Shown here one piece after another: positions 34,909-44,258 of a stretch of DNA of 64,000 bases (positions are counted from its first letter, which is position 1; each line of letters starts with the position of its first letter). The notes below the pieces were generated by a model. It was not told the DNA's origin and ran no database searches. It was given only the letters and a program-made list of their open reading frames with translations. This stretch comes from Pseudooceanicola sp050897975. Its GTDB lineage: Bacteria > Pseudomonadota > Alphaproteobacteria > Rhodobacterales > Rhodobacteraceae. The position numbers and the translations under genes are program-made. Where the stretch lies: contig NZ_JBPAXY010000005.1 in the NCBI RefSeq assembly GCF_050897975.1, positions 124,001-188,000 on the forward strand, read 5' to 3'.

Positions 34909-36072
34909 TCAGCCCAGATCGACGGCGACCACCTTCTGGCCCTTTGTGGCCAGACCGATCTTGCCCTCGCACAGCCGCAGCGCATCGGCGCCGAAGACAT
35001 CGCGGCGCCAGCCATGCAGCGAGGGCACGTCACGCACGCCCGCCGCCAGCTCGTCCAGCTCGGAGGTGGCCGCGATCAGCTTTGGCGCTACGCCGGCCGT
35101 GTCCGACTTCGCCTTCAGCAGCACGCGCAGCAGGTCGGCCAGCGCCGGGTTCACCTGCAACTTTTCCTTGCTGTTGTCGGGCTTGGGCAGATCCGCGTCC
35201 GGGCATTCCAACCCGATCTTGATCGCCGCCAGGATGCCCTCGGCGATCTCGCCCTTGCGGGCCTCGCGCAGCAGCAGCCGGGCGCGCGACAGATCCTGCG
35301 GCGTCTGCGGCTTGGTCGAGGCCAGCTCGACCAGGGCGTCGTCCTTGTAGACCCGGTTGCGCGGGATGTTCCGAGATTGCGCATAACCCTCGCGGAAGCG
35401 GGCCAGTTCGCGCAGCACCCCAAGGAAGCGGCTGGAATTGGTGCGGGTCCGCACCCGTTTCCAGGCCTCTTCGGGGCGCACGATATAGGTTTCGGGATTG
35501 GTCAGAATGCCCATTTCCTCGGCCACCCAGGCGGCGCGGCCGTCCTTCTCCAGCTGCTTTGCCAGGTATTCGTAGATCACCCGCAGATGGGTCACGTCGG
35601 CCACGGCGTATTTCTTCTGCGCCTCGGTCAGCGGGCGGCGCGACCAGTCGGTAAAGCGCGAGGATTTGTCCAGGCTTTCCTTGGCGATCTTGCGCACCAG
35701 GGTTTCATAGCTCACCTGTTCGCCAAACCCGCAGACCATGGCCGCGACCTGGGTGTCGAAGAGCGGCTCGGGGATCAGCCCGGCATCGACATAGAAGATC
35801 TCCAGATCCTGGCGCGCGGCGTGGAAGACCTTGACCACGCTGGTGTCGCGAAAGAGCTCGTACAGCGGCTCCAGCGACAGGCCTTCGGCCAGGGGATCGA
35901 CCAGCACGGCATCGACCGCGTCATCCTTGCCGGGCACGGCAAGCTGCACGAGGCAAAGCTGGGAATAATAGGTACGTTCGCGCAGGAACTCGGTATCGAC
36001 TGTCACATAGGGTTTGGACCGCGCCATGGTGCAATAGGCTGCAAGGTCCTCAGTACGGGTAATCGTCTGCAT
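34909..36072 (-). CDS. rnd: ribonuclease D
   Basis: 3'-5' exoribonuclease for tRNA 3'-end maturation, 387 residues. DEDD motifs: VTVDTEFLRE (Exo I), VKVFHAARQDLEIF (Exo II) and KKYAVADVTHL (Exo III, DEDDy type with Tyr at YAVAD). An HRDC domain follows (about 205-290). The ATG at 36072 gives the family N-terminus and leaves a plausible promoter upstream. Confidence 0.95.
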   Translation of the reverse strand: MQTITRTEDLAAYCTMARSKPYVTVDTEFLRERTYYSQLCLVQLAVPGKDDAVDAVLVDPLAEGLSLEPLYELFRDTSVVKVFHAARQDLEIFYVDAGLIPEPLFDTQVAAMVCGFGEQVSYETLVRKIAKESLDKSSRFTDWSRRPLTEAQKKYAVADVTHLRVIYEYLAKQLEKDGRAAWVAEEMGILTNPETYIVRPEEAWKRVRTRTNSSRFLGVLRELARFREGYAQSRNIPRNRVYKDDALVELASTKPQTPQDLSRARLLLREARKGEIAEGILAAIKIGLECPDADLPKPDNSKEKLQVNPALADLLRVLLKAKSDTAGVAPKLIAATSELDELAAGVRDVPSLHGWRRDVFGADALRLCEGKIGLATKGQKVVAVDLG

Positions 36073-36310
36073 CGAAAGCTTTCTGTTGATCCGTTCGCGT
36101 CCTGCCGTCACCGACCTGTCATAGTGACCTTGGCCTGCGATGGGAAGAGGGCGCGCGGCGGGCGTGACGGCCCCCCAGTGACCGGCCTCGGGCACACACC
36201 ATCAAAATACGTTACAGTGACCCGATCAATCATTCATTTTCGTTAACTATCGCCCTTCGGTAGAACCAGGGAAAGACCTGATCTCCCTCCTTCCCCCGAA
36301 AGGACCAACC

Positions 36311-36511
36311 ATGACCCAAGTGATCCACCTGCCCCGCCCCTACAGCCCCCCGGCGGCCCATGTCTCGCCCGCTCGGCTGCCGCTGAAAGTCGGTGTTGCC
36401 ATCGCCTTCGTCGCCGTGATCGTCCTTCTGTCGGCCGTGGTGCCGCAGCAAGAGGTCGCGCCCGACATGGCCTGGCGCGGCAACTCGGCATCGCTGGAGA
36501 TGATCCGCTAA
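36311..36511 (+). CDS. small single-pass membrane protein (66 residues)
   Basis: GAAAGGACC precedes ATG 36311. A Pro-rich cytoplasmic start is followed by a clear membrane span (about residues 26-44, KVGVAIAFVAVIVLLSAVVP) and a short tail. Its stop codon overlaps the purN stop codon by 3 bases on the opposite strand. Function unknown. Confidence 0.65.
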   Translation: MTQVIHLPRPYSPPAAHVSPARLPLKVGVAIAFVAVIVLLSAVVPQQEVAPDMAWRGNSASLEMIR

Positions 36512-37077
36512 GCGGTTTCGGCGAACTTGCGCAGCATGGCCGGGTAAAGCTGGTGTTCCTGCACCAGCACCCGGGCGGCCAGCGTCTCGGGCGTGTCGTC
36601 CGCCTCGATGGCGACCCGCGCCCGGCCCAGGATGGGGCCGTCGTCCAGCTCTGCCGTCACCTCGTGCACGGTGCAGCCGGCCTCGGTCTCACCCGCCTCC
36701 AGCGCCCGCGCATGGGTGTGCAGCCCCTTGTATTTGGGCAGAAGCGAGGGGTGGATGTTCAGCATCCGCCCCTCGTAGTGCCGGATGAACCCCGGCGTCA
36801 GAATGCGCATGAAACCCGCCAGGCACAGGATGTCCGGCTGGGCGGCGTCCAGGTGGCGGATCAGCTCAGCCTCGAAGGCCTCCCGATCCTTGCCGAAGGG
36901 GCGATGATCAACGGCGAAGGTCGGCACGCCCATCTGGGCGGCCTTCCCCAGCCCGCCCGCCTGCGGATCGTTCGAGCCCACCAGGACGGCCCGCGCCGGG
37001 TGATCACCGGTCATGCTTTCGACCAGGCGGACCATGTTGGACCCGCCGCCCGAGATCAGGATCGCGACGCGTTTCAC
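36508..37077 (-). CDS. purN: phosphoribosylglycinamide formyltransferase
   Basis: GAR transformylase, 189 residues; transfers formyl from 10-formyl-THF in purine synthesis. It starts VAILISGGGSNM and has the catalytic set Asn and His in LNIHPSLLPKYKG and Asp in ELDDGPI. It follows purM by 4 bases. Confidence 0.96.
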   Translation of the reverse strand: MKRVAILISGGGSNMVRLVESMTGDHPARAVLVGSNDPQAGGLGKAAQMGVPTFAVDHRPFGKDREAFEAELIRHLDAAQPDILCLAGFMRILTPGFIRHYEGRMLNIHPSLLPKYKGLHTHARALEAGETEAGCTVHEVTAELDDGPILGRARVAIEADDTPETLAARVLVQEHQLYPAMLRKFAETA

Positions 37078-37081
37078 CGGC

Positions 37082-38125
37082 TCAAACCTCCAGCGCCGGA
37101 TAGCGGATGCCCGCCTCTTCGGTCACCGTGCCGATGCGGCTGACGGTCTCGCCCGCCGCGCTCAGCAGCGCGCTCAGCCCCTCGGCCTGATCGGCGGCGA
37201 CGACCAGGACCATGCCCAGGCCATAGTTGAAGGTCTTCAGCATCTCCGCCTCGGAGATCCCGCCCTGCTCTTGCAACCATTTGAAGACGCCGGGTTTTTC
37301 CCATGCGTTCAGGTCGATCTCGGCGCCCAGCCCTTGCAGCACGCGCGGCAGGTTCTCGGTCAGGCCGCCGCCGGTGATATGGGCCAGGGCATGAACGCCC
37401 CCTGCCCGCACCGCCTCAAGGCAGGGTTTCACGTAAAGCCGGGTCGGCGTCAGCAGCTCGGCGCCCAGGCTGCCCTCGGCCCAGGGGCAATCGGCGTCCC
37501 AGCCCAGGCCCGACAGCTCGACCAGCTTGCGCACCAGCGAATAGCCGTTGGAATGCACCCCGTCCGAAGCCAGGCCCAGCAGGACATCGCCCGCGCCCAC
37601 ACCCGCAGGCAGGTCCTGGCCGCGTTCCATGGCGCCCACGGCAAAGCCAGCCAGGTCGAAATCGCCCTTGGAGTACATCCCCGGCATCTCGGCGGTCTCG
37701 CCACCGATCAGCGCCGCGCCCGAGGCGGCACAGCCCTTGGCAATGCCTTCGATGATCGCGGTCGCCTGATCCAGCTCCAGCTTGCCGGTGGCGAAATAGT
37801 CGAGGAAGAACAGCGGCTCGGCGCCCTGGCAGACCAGGTCGTTGACGCACATAGCCACCAGGTCGATGCCGATCGTGTCCACATGGCCGGTGTCGATGGC
37901 GATGCGCAGCTTGGTGCCCACCCCGTCGGTGGCCGCAACCAGGATCGGGTCGTCATAGCCCGCCGCCTTCAGGTCGAACAGCGCGCCGAAACCGCCCAGG
38001 CCGGACATGGTGCCGGGCCGGTTGGTGGCCTTGGCCGCCGGCTTGATGCGGTCGACCAGGTCGTTCCCGGCCTGAATGTCCACACCCGCATCTGCATAGG
38101 TGATACCGTTCTTGCCGTCGCTCAT
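37082..38125 (-). CDS. purM: phosphoribosylformylglycinamidine cyclo-ligase
   Basis: AIR synthetase of 347 residues; closes the imidazole ring from FGAM using ATP. Motifs: ITYADAGVDIQAGNDLVDRI, ATDGVGTKLRIA, IGGETAEMPGMY and HITGGGLTENLPR. The start at 38125 is standard. purM and purN form one operon; with purQ, purS and purC the window holds five purine genes in three groups. Confidence 0.96.
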   Translation of the reverse strand: MSDGKNGITYADAGVDIQAGNDLVDRIKPAAKATNRPGTMSGLGGFGALFDLKAAGYDDPILVAATDGVGTKLRIAIDTGHVDTIGIDLVAMCVNDLVCQGAEPLFFLDYFATGKLELDQATAIIEGIAKGCAASGAALIGGETAEMPGMYSKGDFDLAGFAVGAMERGQDLPAGVGAGDVLLGLASDGVHSNGYSLVRKLVELSGLGWDADCPWAEGSLGAELLTPTRLYVKPCLEAVRAGGVHALAHITGGGLTENLPRVLQGLGAEIDLNAWEKPGVFKWLQEQGGISEAEMLKTFNYGLGMVLVVAADQAEGLSALLSAAGETVSRIGTVTEEAGIRYPALEV

Positions 38126-38381
38126 GACCCTGCCCTCGAACCTTGGGAAAATTGCGCCGGTCACTAGCCGATCCCCCCCGTTCACGCAACGACAAAGCGG
38201 GCACAGAGGCAGATGCTACGCCCTCGTCGCGGTTGTGGCGCAAAAGACGCATCGGTCGGGTGGTCGTATTTCTACCCCGTTTCGGGGTCGAGCCCTGACG
38301 CCGGCCAGCGTAAGATCTCGCGCAATGGGGGGGCATTTTTAGGTTACGGTAAAGCCCCCTCGTAAAAGAGCGAGGTAAATT
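38126..38381. promoter_or_regulatory. purM/autotransporter upstream region with 5'-UTR hairpin
   Basis: Divergent region of 256 bases. Just before the autotransporter start GGGGGC (38329-38334) can pair with GCCCCC (38354-38359), placing a hairpin about 22 bases before the ATG. It could modulate translation; this is a weak call. Confidence 0.35.
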
Positions 38382-41300
38382 ATGAACAACAAATTTTTGA
38401 CCGGCGTTTCGGCGATCGCGCTGTCCACCGCCGCCTGGACCGCACCGGCCATGGCCGCCTGTGTCGAAGGTCCGGCCGATACCTTCGAATGCACCAGCGG
38501 CACCGGCTTCAACGACGGCGGCCGTGACGATCTGACGATCAACGTCGATTCCGCCGCCGTCATTTCCGACAGCGGTGACACCTTCCGTTTCGGCGACGAC
38601 AGCACGATCAATGTTGGCGAAAATGGCGAGAACGGCGGCACCGTCAGCTCTACCGGCGCCATGGCCATTCGCGGCAAGGACGGCAACACCGCCAATGTCT
38701 ACGGCACCGTTGCGGGCGAAGACGAAGGCATCAGCTTTGGCGACGACGCCACCGTCAACGTCTCCGAGACCGGCGAAGTCTTCTCGAATACCAAGGACGC
38801 GATCTCGGTCGACGACGATTTCATCATCGTCAACGATGGCACCGTCTCGGGCGACACCGGTATCCTGGGCAAAAGCTCTGACGGCGGCACCGCGAAGATC
38901 ACCAACAGCGGCCTGATCGAAGGCACCGGCGACCGCGGCATCGACGTCGAAGACGATGTCGAGATCTTCAACACCCTCGGCGCCGAGATCACCGGTGCCG
39001 ATCGCGGCGTCGATGCCGGTGACGAGCTGTATCTGGAAAACTACGGTTCGGTCTCGGGCGGCGACGGTGTGACCGCCGATGACGACGCCCAGATCACCAA
39101 CGCCGGCTCGATCGAAGGTCTTTCGGGCGACGGTGTCGTCGTTGAAGACGACTCGCGCATCGACAACGGCCTCTCCACCGGCTCCAACGCCTCGATCACC
39201 GGCTCCAATGACGCCGTCGTCGGCGGTGAAGGCCTGATCGTCAGCAACTTCGGCACCATCGACGGCGCCGAGCGCGGCATTCACACGGGCAAGGACGACC
39301 TGACCGTCATCAACCGAACCCTGGGAGAGATCAAATCGGGCTCCGCCCAGGCGATCGACGGTCGCGACAACACCATGGTCGAGAACTACGGCTCGATCAC
39401 CTCGGCCTCGGGTGTGGCCATCGACGTGCGCGATGAGTACGACATCAACAACTACTCCGGCGGCCTGATCGAAGCGGCCGACCTTGCCATCGACGGTGGG
39501 GACGGCGACGGTGACAACACCACCATCGAGATCGACAACCAGGCGAACGCCACCATCCGCTCGACCGGCGACACCGCCATCGACGTGGAAGACAACGTCT
39601 ATATCAGAAATGCCGGCACCATCGACGGTCAGGGCGGCGAGGGTATCTCTGCCGATGCAGGTCTGTACCTGGTGAACAGCGCCGGTGGTCTGATCAAGAG
39701 CAACCCCACAACCGGCACCGCCGTCTCGCTGGAAGACGGCCAGGTCTACAACAGCGGCACGATCGTCGGCGGCAGCACCGGCATCGGGATCCATTTCACC
39801 GACAATGACGAGACCGATTCGAGCGTCAACAACAACTCGGGCGCCATTATCACCGGCGGCACCGGCATCCAGAATGACGATTCCGACGGCGGCCTGTCGA
39901 TCTCCAACAGCGGCACCATCAACGGCACCGGCGGCACCGCAATCGCGCTGAACGACGAGGACGACACGGTCACCAATACGGGCGGCACCGTCAACGGCGA
40001 CATCGTCATGGGCGACGGCACCAACACCCTCACGGCCATCCAAGGCAGCCGGATCACCGGCGACGTTGAGGGCGGCGAGGATGTCGATACCCTCTCGATG
40101 AACCAGGCCTCCTGGATCCTCGGCGACGTGAATACCGACGACGACGACGACGAAGTGCTGCTCAACTACGGTTCCTACATCACCGGCGATGTCGACACCG
40201 GCGAGGACGACGACCTCGTCTCGCTGCAAAACAGCGCCTACATTACCGGCGATGTGGATATGGCGTCCGGCGACGACATCCTGCGCCTGAGCTACGGCAG
40301 CGCCATCACCGGCGACGTCGACATGGGCGCGGGCGAAGGGGAAATCGAGGTGCACCACAATGCCTCGATCACCGGCGACGTGACTTTCGGCGACGATGGC
40401 ACGGATACCTTCACGGTGCACCACAACGCACGTCTGACCGGCAACCTCGACATGGGCGAGGGTGAAGGCAGTGTCGAAGTCTCCAACGCATCCGCGATCA
40501 TCGGCAATGTCACCTTTGGCGACGACAGCGATGAACTGGTCGTGCAATCCGGCTCCTGGATCGACGGCGACGTCGACTCGGGCGGCGACGACGACGAGTT
40601 TTCCTTCGGCGCCAGAAGCTACATCACCGGCGACATCGACACCGGCTCTGGCGATGACTCGCTGGAGTTCGCGGCAAGCGCCTCCGCAGGTGGCGACATC
40701 GACATGGGTCAGGGCAATGACGTACTGGCCCTTAACACCATCGAGATCGACGGCACCGTCGACATGGGCGCAGGCGGCAGCGATACGCTGGTCGTGGGCC
40801 CCAGCATCGGCTACGGCGTCATCGCCTTCTCCGACAATGTCGAGAACTACGACGGCTCGGACGCACCGATCACCGCCCTGTTCACCGGCGACTTCCTGAT
40901 CAACGCCGATCCGCTGGTCTTCGCGGGCTACGACGCCCTGACCACCCGTCAGACCTTCCAGCAGTCGCGCAACATCATGGACGCATCGGCCACCCCCGGC
41001 TGGTACGGCATGGCCTCTGGCTTTGGTGGGGAAAGCGACTTCGGCGGGGGCGACCTGCTGGTCGGCTACAACGCCGAGAACTTCGGGGCCTTCCTGTCGT
41101 ATTCCAAGGCGCACACCGACATGATGGGCGGTCTGCACGACTTCGAGCGCCGCAACTTCGCCGTCGGCGTCAAGGGCTTCGCCCCGGTCGGCGCAGGCAT
41201 GGTGACCGGCATGGCCTATGTGGGCCGTGGCGACGGCGAGATCGACAGCGACATGGCCGTCACCGGCAAGGGATCCGTCGATGACACCTCCTTCGGCCTG

Positions 41301-41741
41301 TCCGCCCGTTTCGACCTGCTGCCCGCAGGCGGTGAGGGTCTGGGCTTCTCGGCGGAAGTGGGTGCAAGCCGCATCAAGTACGACAGCTTCGACCCGTCGA
41401 ACCTGGGCGATGCGATCATCGACGACCGCGACGTGACCGCCTCCTACATCTCGCTGGAGACCGGCTACACCCACGCCCTGTCCGGCGGCATGACCGTTCG
41501 CCCCTTCCTGGGCGCCGCAGCCATGTTCTCGGATGCGGACAACGTGACCCTGCTGGCCCCGTCCAACAACTCGAACGCGCCGACCTCGACCACCTTCGCC
41601 ACCGGCGGGGATGACGACCTGAAGATGCTGCGCCTGGGCGCGGAACTGGGTGGCGCCGGCGGCTGGACCGCCACGCTGGAAGGCCAGTTCGACGACGAAG
41701 GTGACACCACCGGCATCGTCAGCTTCGGCATGAACTTCTGA
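38382..41741 (+). CDS. type V autotransporter with repeat-rich beta-helix passenger
   Basis: A 1119-residue surface protein. A signal peptide covers residues 1 to about 26 (ending AMA). The passenger has Asn/Gly/Asp-rich turns (residues about 50-555, with recurring ITNAGSIEG and GVDAGDEL types) and then twelve near-perfect 21-residue repeats (residues 556-806). The last ~270 residues form the beta-barrel, ending in the outer-membrane signature with terminal Phe (VSFGMNF). GAGG precedes the ATG. Adhesion or surface structure is expected for such passengers; it might also be an acidic, calcium-binding layer given the Asp content. The 1319-codon frame on the opposite strand is a by-product of the repetitive codons. 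Confidence 0.92.
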   Translation: MNNKFLTGVSAIALSTAAWTAPAMAACVEGPADTFECTSGTGFNDGGRDDLTINVDSAAVISDSGDTFRFGDDSTINVGENGENGGTVSSTGAMAIRGKDGNTANVYGTVAGEDEGISFGDDATVNVSETGEVFSNTKDAISVDDDFIIVNDGTVSGDTGILGKSSDGGTAKITNSGLIEGTGDRGIDVEDDVEIFNTLGAEITGADRGVDAGDELYLENYGSVSGGDGVTADDDAQITNAGSIEGLSGDGVVVEDDSRIDNGLSTGSNASITGSNDAVVGGEGLIVSNFGTIDGAERGIHTGKDDLTVINRTLGEIKSGSAQAIDGRDNTMVENYGSITSASGVAIDVRDEYDINNYSGGLIEAADLAIDGGDGDGDNTTIEIDNQANATIRSTGDTAIDVEDNVYIRNAGTIDGQGGEGISADAGLYLVNSAGGLIKSNPTTGTAVSLEDGQVYNSGTIVGGSTGIGIHFTDNDETDSSVNNNSGAIITGGTGIQNDDSDGGLSISNSGTINGTGGTAIALNDEDDTVTNTGGTVNGDIVMGDGTNTLTAIQGSRITGDVEGGEDVDTLSMNQASWILGDVNTDDDDDEVLLNYGSYITGDVDTGEDDDLVSLQNSAYITGDVDMASGDDILRLSYGSAITGDVDMGAGEGEIEVHHNASITGDVTFGDDGTDTFTVHHNARLTGNLDMGEGEGSVEVSNASAIIGNVTFGDDSDELVVQSGSWIDGDVDSGGDDDEFSFGARSYITGDIDTGSGDDSLEFAASASAGGDIDMGQGNDVLALNTIEIDGTVDMGAGGSDTLVVGPSIGYGVIAFSDNVENYDGSDAPITALFTGDFLINADPLVFAGYDALTTRQTFQQSRNIMDASATPGWYGMASGFGGESDFGGGDLLVGYNAENFGAFLSYSKAHTDMMGGLHDFERRNFAVGVKGFAPVGAGMVTGMAYVGRGDGEIDSDMAVTGKGSVDDTSFGLSARFDLLPAGGEGLGFSAEVGASRIKYDSFDPSNLGDAIIDDRDVTASYISLETGYTHALSGGMTVRPFLGAAAMFSDADNVTLLAPSNNSNAPTSTTFATGGDDDLKMLRLGAELGGAGGWTATLEGQFDDEGDTTGIVSFGMNF
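40047..40799 (+). repeat. twelve tandem 21-codon repeats in the autotransporter
   Basis: Residues 556-806. The unit has the pattern S-x-I-T-G-D-V-D-x-G-x-x-D-D-x(7); most units are exactly 21 residues, one is 22 and two are 20. The ITGDVD core repeats at fixed spacing, consistent with one unit per coil of a beta-helix. Confidence 0.85.
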
Positions 41742-41765
41742 TCGGATCTGCCGATCGAGACACCG

Positions 41766-41797
41766 GAAAGGGCGGTCCCGTGGGGGCCGCCCTTTTC
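41766..41797 (+). terminator. intrinsic terminator of the autotransporter gene
   Basis: GAAAGGGCGG (41766-41775) pairs with CCGCCCTTTTC (41787-41797), 25 bases behind the stop codon. Confidence 0.75.
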
Positions 41798-41897
41798 CTT
41801 TGGCCACCCGCCGCCCGCGTCGAAGACCTCGGGGGCCGTCCAGGCCCGGCCAAGCGCTTGACCCCCGCCTGCCCGCGCCATATTCCTGAACCCGGTC

Positions 41898-41973
41898 GGG
41901 CCTGTAGCTCAACGGTTAGAGCAGAGCGCTCATAACGCTTTGGTTGCGGGTTCGAATCCTGCCGGGCCTACCA
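41898..41973 (+). tRNA. tRNA with CAT anticodon, probably tRNA-Ile2
   Basis: A 76-base gene with D-arm AGCTCAACGGTTAGAGC, anticodon loop CTCATAA (CAT), T-arm GGGTTCGAATCC and encoded CCA. The body resembles tRNA-Ile(CAU), whose C34 is converted to lysidine, more than elongator tRNA-Met (the loop and TTGGTT variable region are Ile2-like). Elongator Met is the alternative. It is at the left border of the TA-rich accessory segment. Confidence 0.88.
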
Positions 41974-42344
41974 AAACACCGACTTTTCCCAATAAAATCA
42001 AAGGCAATGTGGACCACGCTGGCCCACGAACGCCCACCACTTTTCAATGGGTTACAGGGCAAGTGGACCACGATTCCCGGGGGTTCGATGCCGCCGGAGG
42101 CCAAGCGGAGAAGATACCAAAGGCGGGCCAACAACGTCCTGGCCCTGAAGGGCCGCGAGGGACTGGCTGCGAGCTGGCGCTTGGCGGGTGATCATTAGCG
42201 GCCAGGGGAAGGCGCTGGACGTGCTGGCAATCTGCCCGCGTGGCGGGGTCTACGCTTGCTGGAGGCGATGACCTGCCCCCTGCGGTGTCCGAATCTCGAA
42301 GTTAGCCTGTTCCCCAAACGAGCAGACAGATGATGCAGAGCGCG
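41974..42344. other. tRNA-adjacent spacer before hipA
   Basis: About 371 bases between the tRNA and hipA. It has one weak small reading frame (42007-42198) and otherwise nothing I can name. I looked for a copy of the tRNA 3' end in the following 4.5 kb as an att site and saw none. Confidence 0.45.
42007..42198 (+). CDS. possible small hypothetical protein (63 residues)
   Basis: AAAGG precedes ATG 42007. The product starts MWTTLAHERPPLFNGLQGKW and is basic in the second half. It begins right behind the tRNA, where integrase remnants are often found, but it resembles none I can identify. It may be a remnant or spurious. Confidence 0.2.
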   Translation: MWTTLAHERPPLFNGLQGKWTTIPGGSMPPEAKRRRYQRRANNVLALKGREGLAASWRLAGDH

Positions 42345-43637
42345 TCAGCCCATCTCCTCCAGGCACGCCCGCGCCCAGGTCGTCGCCTCCGGATCCTGCT
42401 CGGCCAGGCCGTTGACCAGGAAGGTCACGCGCTCGGCAATGTATCTTTCCACTTCACGCACCCAATGCGCGGCGTCGGGGTCCATCGCAATGACCTCCCC
42501 TACCGCCTGCGGCAAATGCTTCAGGGTCGCCTTGCAAAGGCTCTCGACGCGCCGCAGCGCGGCTGAGGGGCTCAGGCCACAGAGGGCCGCCTCTCGCTGC
42601 CAGTGGCGCCCCTTGAAGTAATCGCCGTCCCACTTCGTCGCGAGCGACATCGCCTGCTTGCTGGTGATCTCTGGCCAAAGTTTGCCGCACATCACGTCAT
42701 AGATCGGCGCCAGGCTGGCCCCGGAGGCCCTGATCATGACCGAATAGTTCTTCGCGTGGGCGTCGGTATTGCAGGCGATGGCGTTGAAGATCACGTAATC
42801 GAAGATCGACAACACGCCGCGCAGCGGATCCAGGCTGCGCATGACACGGACCAGATCGCGGACCGTGGGGCCGCGCTGCCCGGTCTCGTTGCGCTCATAC
42901 TTCGCACTCGGCAGGCGCCCCAGGGCCTGGCACATATCTTCCTGGTGCAGGCGGCGCCAGCTGTCGCCCTGCTGAAGCCGGTCGTAGCGCTGCACCAGAA
43001 GATACCGCCGCGCGCCAGCGCGCCCCAGCCGCACCTCGGGGGCGGAAAGCCCCACGAGCTGCGCCAAGCGCAGGCACAGCGCCTCGTTGTAGACCCCGCC
43101 CGGCAGGTTCGCGGCATCCGGCTTCAGGATCCAGGTCGACGGCGCCCCGTCGATGGGGATCGCGATCATGCCCTCCTCGCCGACATGCACACCGATCTTG
43201 GACTGGACCCCGGCCAGGGACATAGAGACACCATCCTCCCCGACCAGGAATGGCTTCTTCGGCAGTTCCTCGATGATCCGCTCCAGCGCCGCCTCGTCGG
43301 GCACCTCCCGAACAGTCATTCGCGCGAAGCCGCGCTCGGCAAAGGAGATTGCCCCAGAGGTATCCCGCCCGATGCTGGCCAGCAGCGCCAGGGGGTCAGC
43401 CTGCGAGGCGCCGGTGGCGCGGGCCACCATTTCAAGCTGTTGGCTTTCCGGCAGAAGGTTCGCCACCCAGGGCAGCACCTCGCCTGCGCCATGGTTGGCA
43501 ACGGCCAGAGGCATCCTTGTAGAGACAGGAAAGGCCCCCTGGAGCCGCTGCCAGTCAGGGGTGTAGGTCAGCGTCGCCGCCCCGTCCCTGCCCGGCGCGA
43601 TTTCGGCCACGTCCCGGCCTTCGTAGAAGATCTGCAT
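42345..43637 (-). CDS. hipA: HipA-family toxin (serine/threonine kinase)
   Basis: A 430-residue HipA-like kinase. The N-terminal subdomain (about 1-100) is followed by the glycine-rich ATP loop MSLAGVQSKI, STWILKP, the catalytic Asp292 in CNTDAHAKNYSV and the metal-binding YDVMC. In E. coli HipA phosphorylates glutamyl-tRNA synthetase, causing growth arrest and persistence; the target here is unknown. It follows hipB by 1 base and all key residues are present, so it is probably active. Confidence 0.93.
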   Translation of the reverse strand: MQIFYEGRDVAEIAPGRDGAATLTYTPDWQRLQGAFPVSTRMPLAVANHGAGEVLPWVANLLPESQQLEMVARATGASQADPLALLASIGRDTSGAISFAERGFARMTVREVPDEAALERIIEELPKKPFLVGEDGVSMSLAGVQSKIGVHVGEEGMIAIPIDGAPSTWILKPDAANLPGGVYNEALCLRLAQLVGLSAPEVRLGRAGARRYLLVQRYDRLQQGDSWRRLHQEDMCQALGRLPSAKYERNETGQRGPTVRDLVRVMRSLDPLRGVLSIFDYVIFNAIACNTDAHAKNYSVMIRASGASLAPIYDVMCGKLWPEITSKQAMSLATKWDGDYFKGRHWQREAALCGLSPSAALRRVESLCKATLKHLPQAVGEVIAMDPDAAHWVREVERYIAERVTFLVNGLAEQDPEATTWARACLEEMG

Positions 43638-43638
43638 C

Positions 43639-43971
43639 TCAGTCCTCCAACGGCGGCAAATCGTCGGACGGGTCTGCCAAGGGCGCGTCGGGAAGATCGC
43701 TACTGGGGCGCGCGCTCGGCGCGGGCTCGACCATCGGCACGATGCCGAGGAAGCGCGCGATCATCAGGGCCGGGCCGATCCTCAGAGTCGGCTTCCCGTT
43801 TTCCATGTCCACGATATAGCGCCGTCCGACGCCGGTCGCGCTGGCCACATCCTCTTGGCGCAGCCCCTGGGCCTTGCGCCTGGCACGGACCATCAGACCG
43901 AAACGGCGCGCGTCTTCGACACCGGACTGATCCGGTTGCGCTCTGGCGGACGACTGATCTTCGTTGCGCAT
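43639..43971 (-). CDS. hipB: HipB-family antitoxin, XRE repressor
   Basis: A 110-residue protein with an XRE helix-turn-helix (about 20-78: FGLMVRARRKAQGLRQEDVA, TGVGRRYIVDMENGKPTL) and an acidic, Pro-rich tail (PSSDLPDAPLADPSDDLPPL). It neutralises HipA and represses the operon. The start at 43971 is preferred; the frame continues to 44073 but the added stretch overlaps the operator array. Three palindromic operators lie upstream. Confidence 0.9.
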   Translation of the reverse strand: MRNEDQSSARAQPDQSGVEDARRFGLMVRARRKAQGLRQEDVASATGVGRRYIVDMENGKPTLRIGPALMIARFLGIVPMVEPAPSARPSSDLPDAPLADPSDDLPPLED

Positions 43972-44006
43972 CGCAGCACCTCGACGGATTGGCCAGGGAG
44001 CGTAAC

Positions 44007-44122
44007 GTTCCCGCTCGGGAACATATGATGCTTTCGGAGCGGCACAAGGCGGAATGTTCCCGCTCGGGAACATCTAAGCGGTCAGTGCGGTATTTTGGCC
44101 ATATGTTCCCGCTCGGGAACAT
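44007..44122. promoter_or_regulatory. hipBA operator array: three palindromes at 49-base spacing
   Basis: GTTCCCG-CT-CGGGAAC occurs at 44007-44022, 44056-44071 and 44105-44120, with starts exactly 49 bases apart. The second and third are extended to ATGTTCCCGCTCGGGAACAT (44054-44073 and 44103-44122). They lie 36-151 bases upstream of hipB, as expected for HipB binding. The inter-copy sequences are not conserved, so this is not simple recent duplication of a long unit. Confidence 0.8.
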
Positions 44123-44258
44123 CGCATAACGTGTGGCTGACGGGAAACGACCACGCGCGCCCCGGCCCGGGCCTCGTTCCACATCAGGCCACGCGACCAA
44201 AGACGGCCGCAGGGGCGCTACACACTATAGTACACAAAGCCACTTGCGCGACCTCCAA

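Noticed and set aside
37953..41912. 1319-codon open frame on the minus strand across the autotransporter
   Set aside because: It mirrors the repeats of the plus-strand gene, has no ribosome-binding site or recognisable domain, and would also run through part of purM. The plus-strand protein has a signal peptide and beta-barrel.
43972..44073. Longer HipB start at 44073
   Set aside because: The added segment is encoded by the operator palindromes and is unlike HipB; the ATG at 43971 gives a normal antitoxin.
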